This document shows positions 6,381 through 6,449 of a stretch of DNA of 6,449 bases, in pieces. Under the pieces are notes generated by a model, which was given only the letters and a program-made list of their open reading frames with translations, did no database searches and had not been told where the DNA came from. The translations under genes and the position numbers were made by a program. How positions within the stretch are numbered: position 1 is the first letter of the stretch; each line of letters begins with the position of its first letter. The stretch is from JBBAGE01 sp041655055 (lineage in GTDB: Bacteria; Pseudomonadota; Alphaproteobacteria; Rhodobacterales; Rhodobacteraceae), in the NCBI GenBank assembly GCA_041655055.1, contig JBBAGE010000129.1, forward strand, positions 1-6,449, written 5' to 3'.

Positions 6381-6449
6381 GCGTGCTTTCCAACCTGCCC
6401 GATGGCCGGCTTTATATTGGCGGCGAATGGGAAACCGGCACCGGGGCAC
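6377..6449 (+). CDS. Probable NAD(P)-dependent aldehyde dehydrogenase, N-terminal fragment (continues beyond window)
   Basis: Only 24 residues are visible before the window ends. The stretch LYIGGEW (12-18), followed by ETGTGA, is the typical opening of aldehyde dehydrogenase superfamily proteins (Y-I-x-G-x-W, then an acidic/Gly stretch). The catalytic Cys and Glu and the cofactor site lie outside the window. The ATG overlaps the AspDH-like stop as ATGA and has a GGAG nine bases upstream. Placed after a ThDP enzyme that could release an aldehyde, it would oxidise that aldehyde to a carboxylic acid; this is inferred from gene order. From memory, an ALDH is also next to aspartate dehydrogenase in Pseudomonas aeruginosa (PA3504/PA3505). 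The call rests on a short N-terminal match plus context. Confidence 0.72.
   Translation, partial: MSVLSNLPDGRLYIGGEWETGTGA

Noticed and set aside
5244..6449. A long minus-strand open frame reaching the window end
   Set aside because: Antisense to the ThDP end and the AspDH-like gene; composition is shadow-like and no motif is visible.

Overview
The window is a stretch of high-GC bacterial DNA, packed with genes and read entirely on the + strand. GC-rich third positions, near-absent intergenic space and the protein styles suggest a proteobacterium, most likely an alphaproteobacterium of the Rhodobacterales type. That placement is an impression from composition and protein style, not a proven assignment. 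The two end genes are cut by the window edges. I see no RNA gene, mobile element, repeat array, CRISPR, promoter or terminator.

Layout: (1) the C-terminal two thirds or so of a Rieske non-heme iron oxygenase alpha subunit; (2) a short-chain dehydrogenase (SDR-1) with an NAD-type cofactor site; (3) an alpha/beta hydrolase; (4) a two-module type I extradiol ring-cleavage dioxygenase with a complete active site; (5) a second SDR (SDR-2) with an NADP-type cofactor site and no recognisable YxxxK catalytic pair; (6) a thiamine-diphosphate (ThDP) enzyme of the acetolactate synthase/benzoylformate decarboxylase superfamily; (7) an aspartate dehydrogenase-like protein; (8) the first 24 residues of a probable aldehyde dehydrogenase. 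Five of the seven junctions are the same 4-base ATGA stop/start overlap. The other two gaps are 15 and 4 bases. The whole window therefore looks like the middle of one long, translationally coupled operon.

Working together: genes 1 to 4 read as oxygenate, dehydrogenate, cleave the ring, hydrolyse, which is the logic of an aromatic meta-cleavage pathway. Genes 5 to 8 (SDR, ThDP enzyme, AspDH-like enzyme, aldehyde dehydrogenase) look like a lower module for 2-oxo-acid or aldehyde intermediates, possibly nitrogen-containing ones. From memory, an SDR/ThDP enzyme/AspDH/ALDH neighbourhood also occurs in Pseudomonas aeruginosa around PA3504-PA3507, so the lower module may be a conserved unit whose pathway role is poorly defined. 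Joining it to a ring-opening module is the most interesting feature here. The substrate cannot be read from the sequence.
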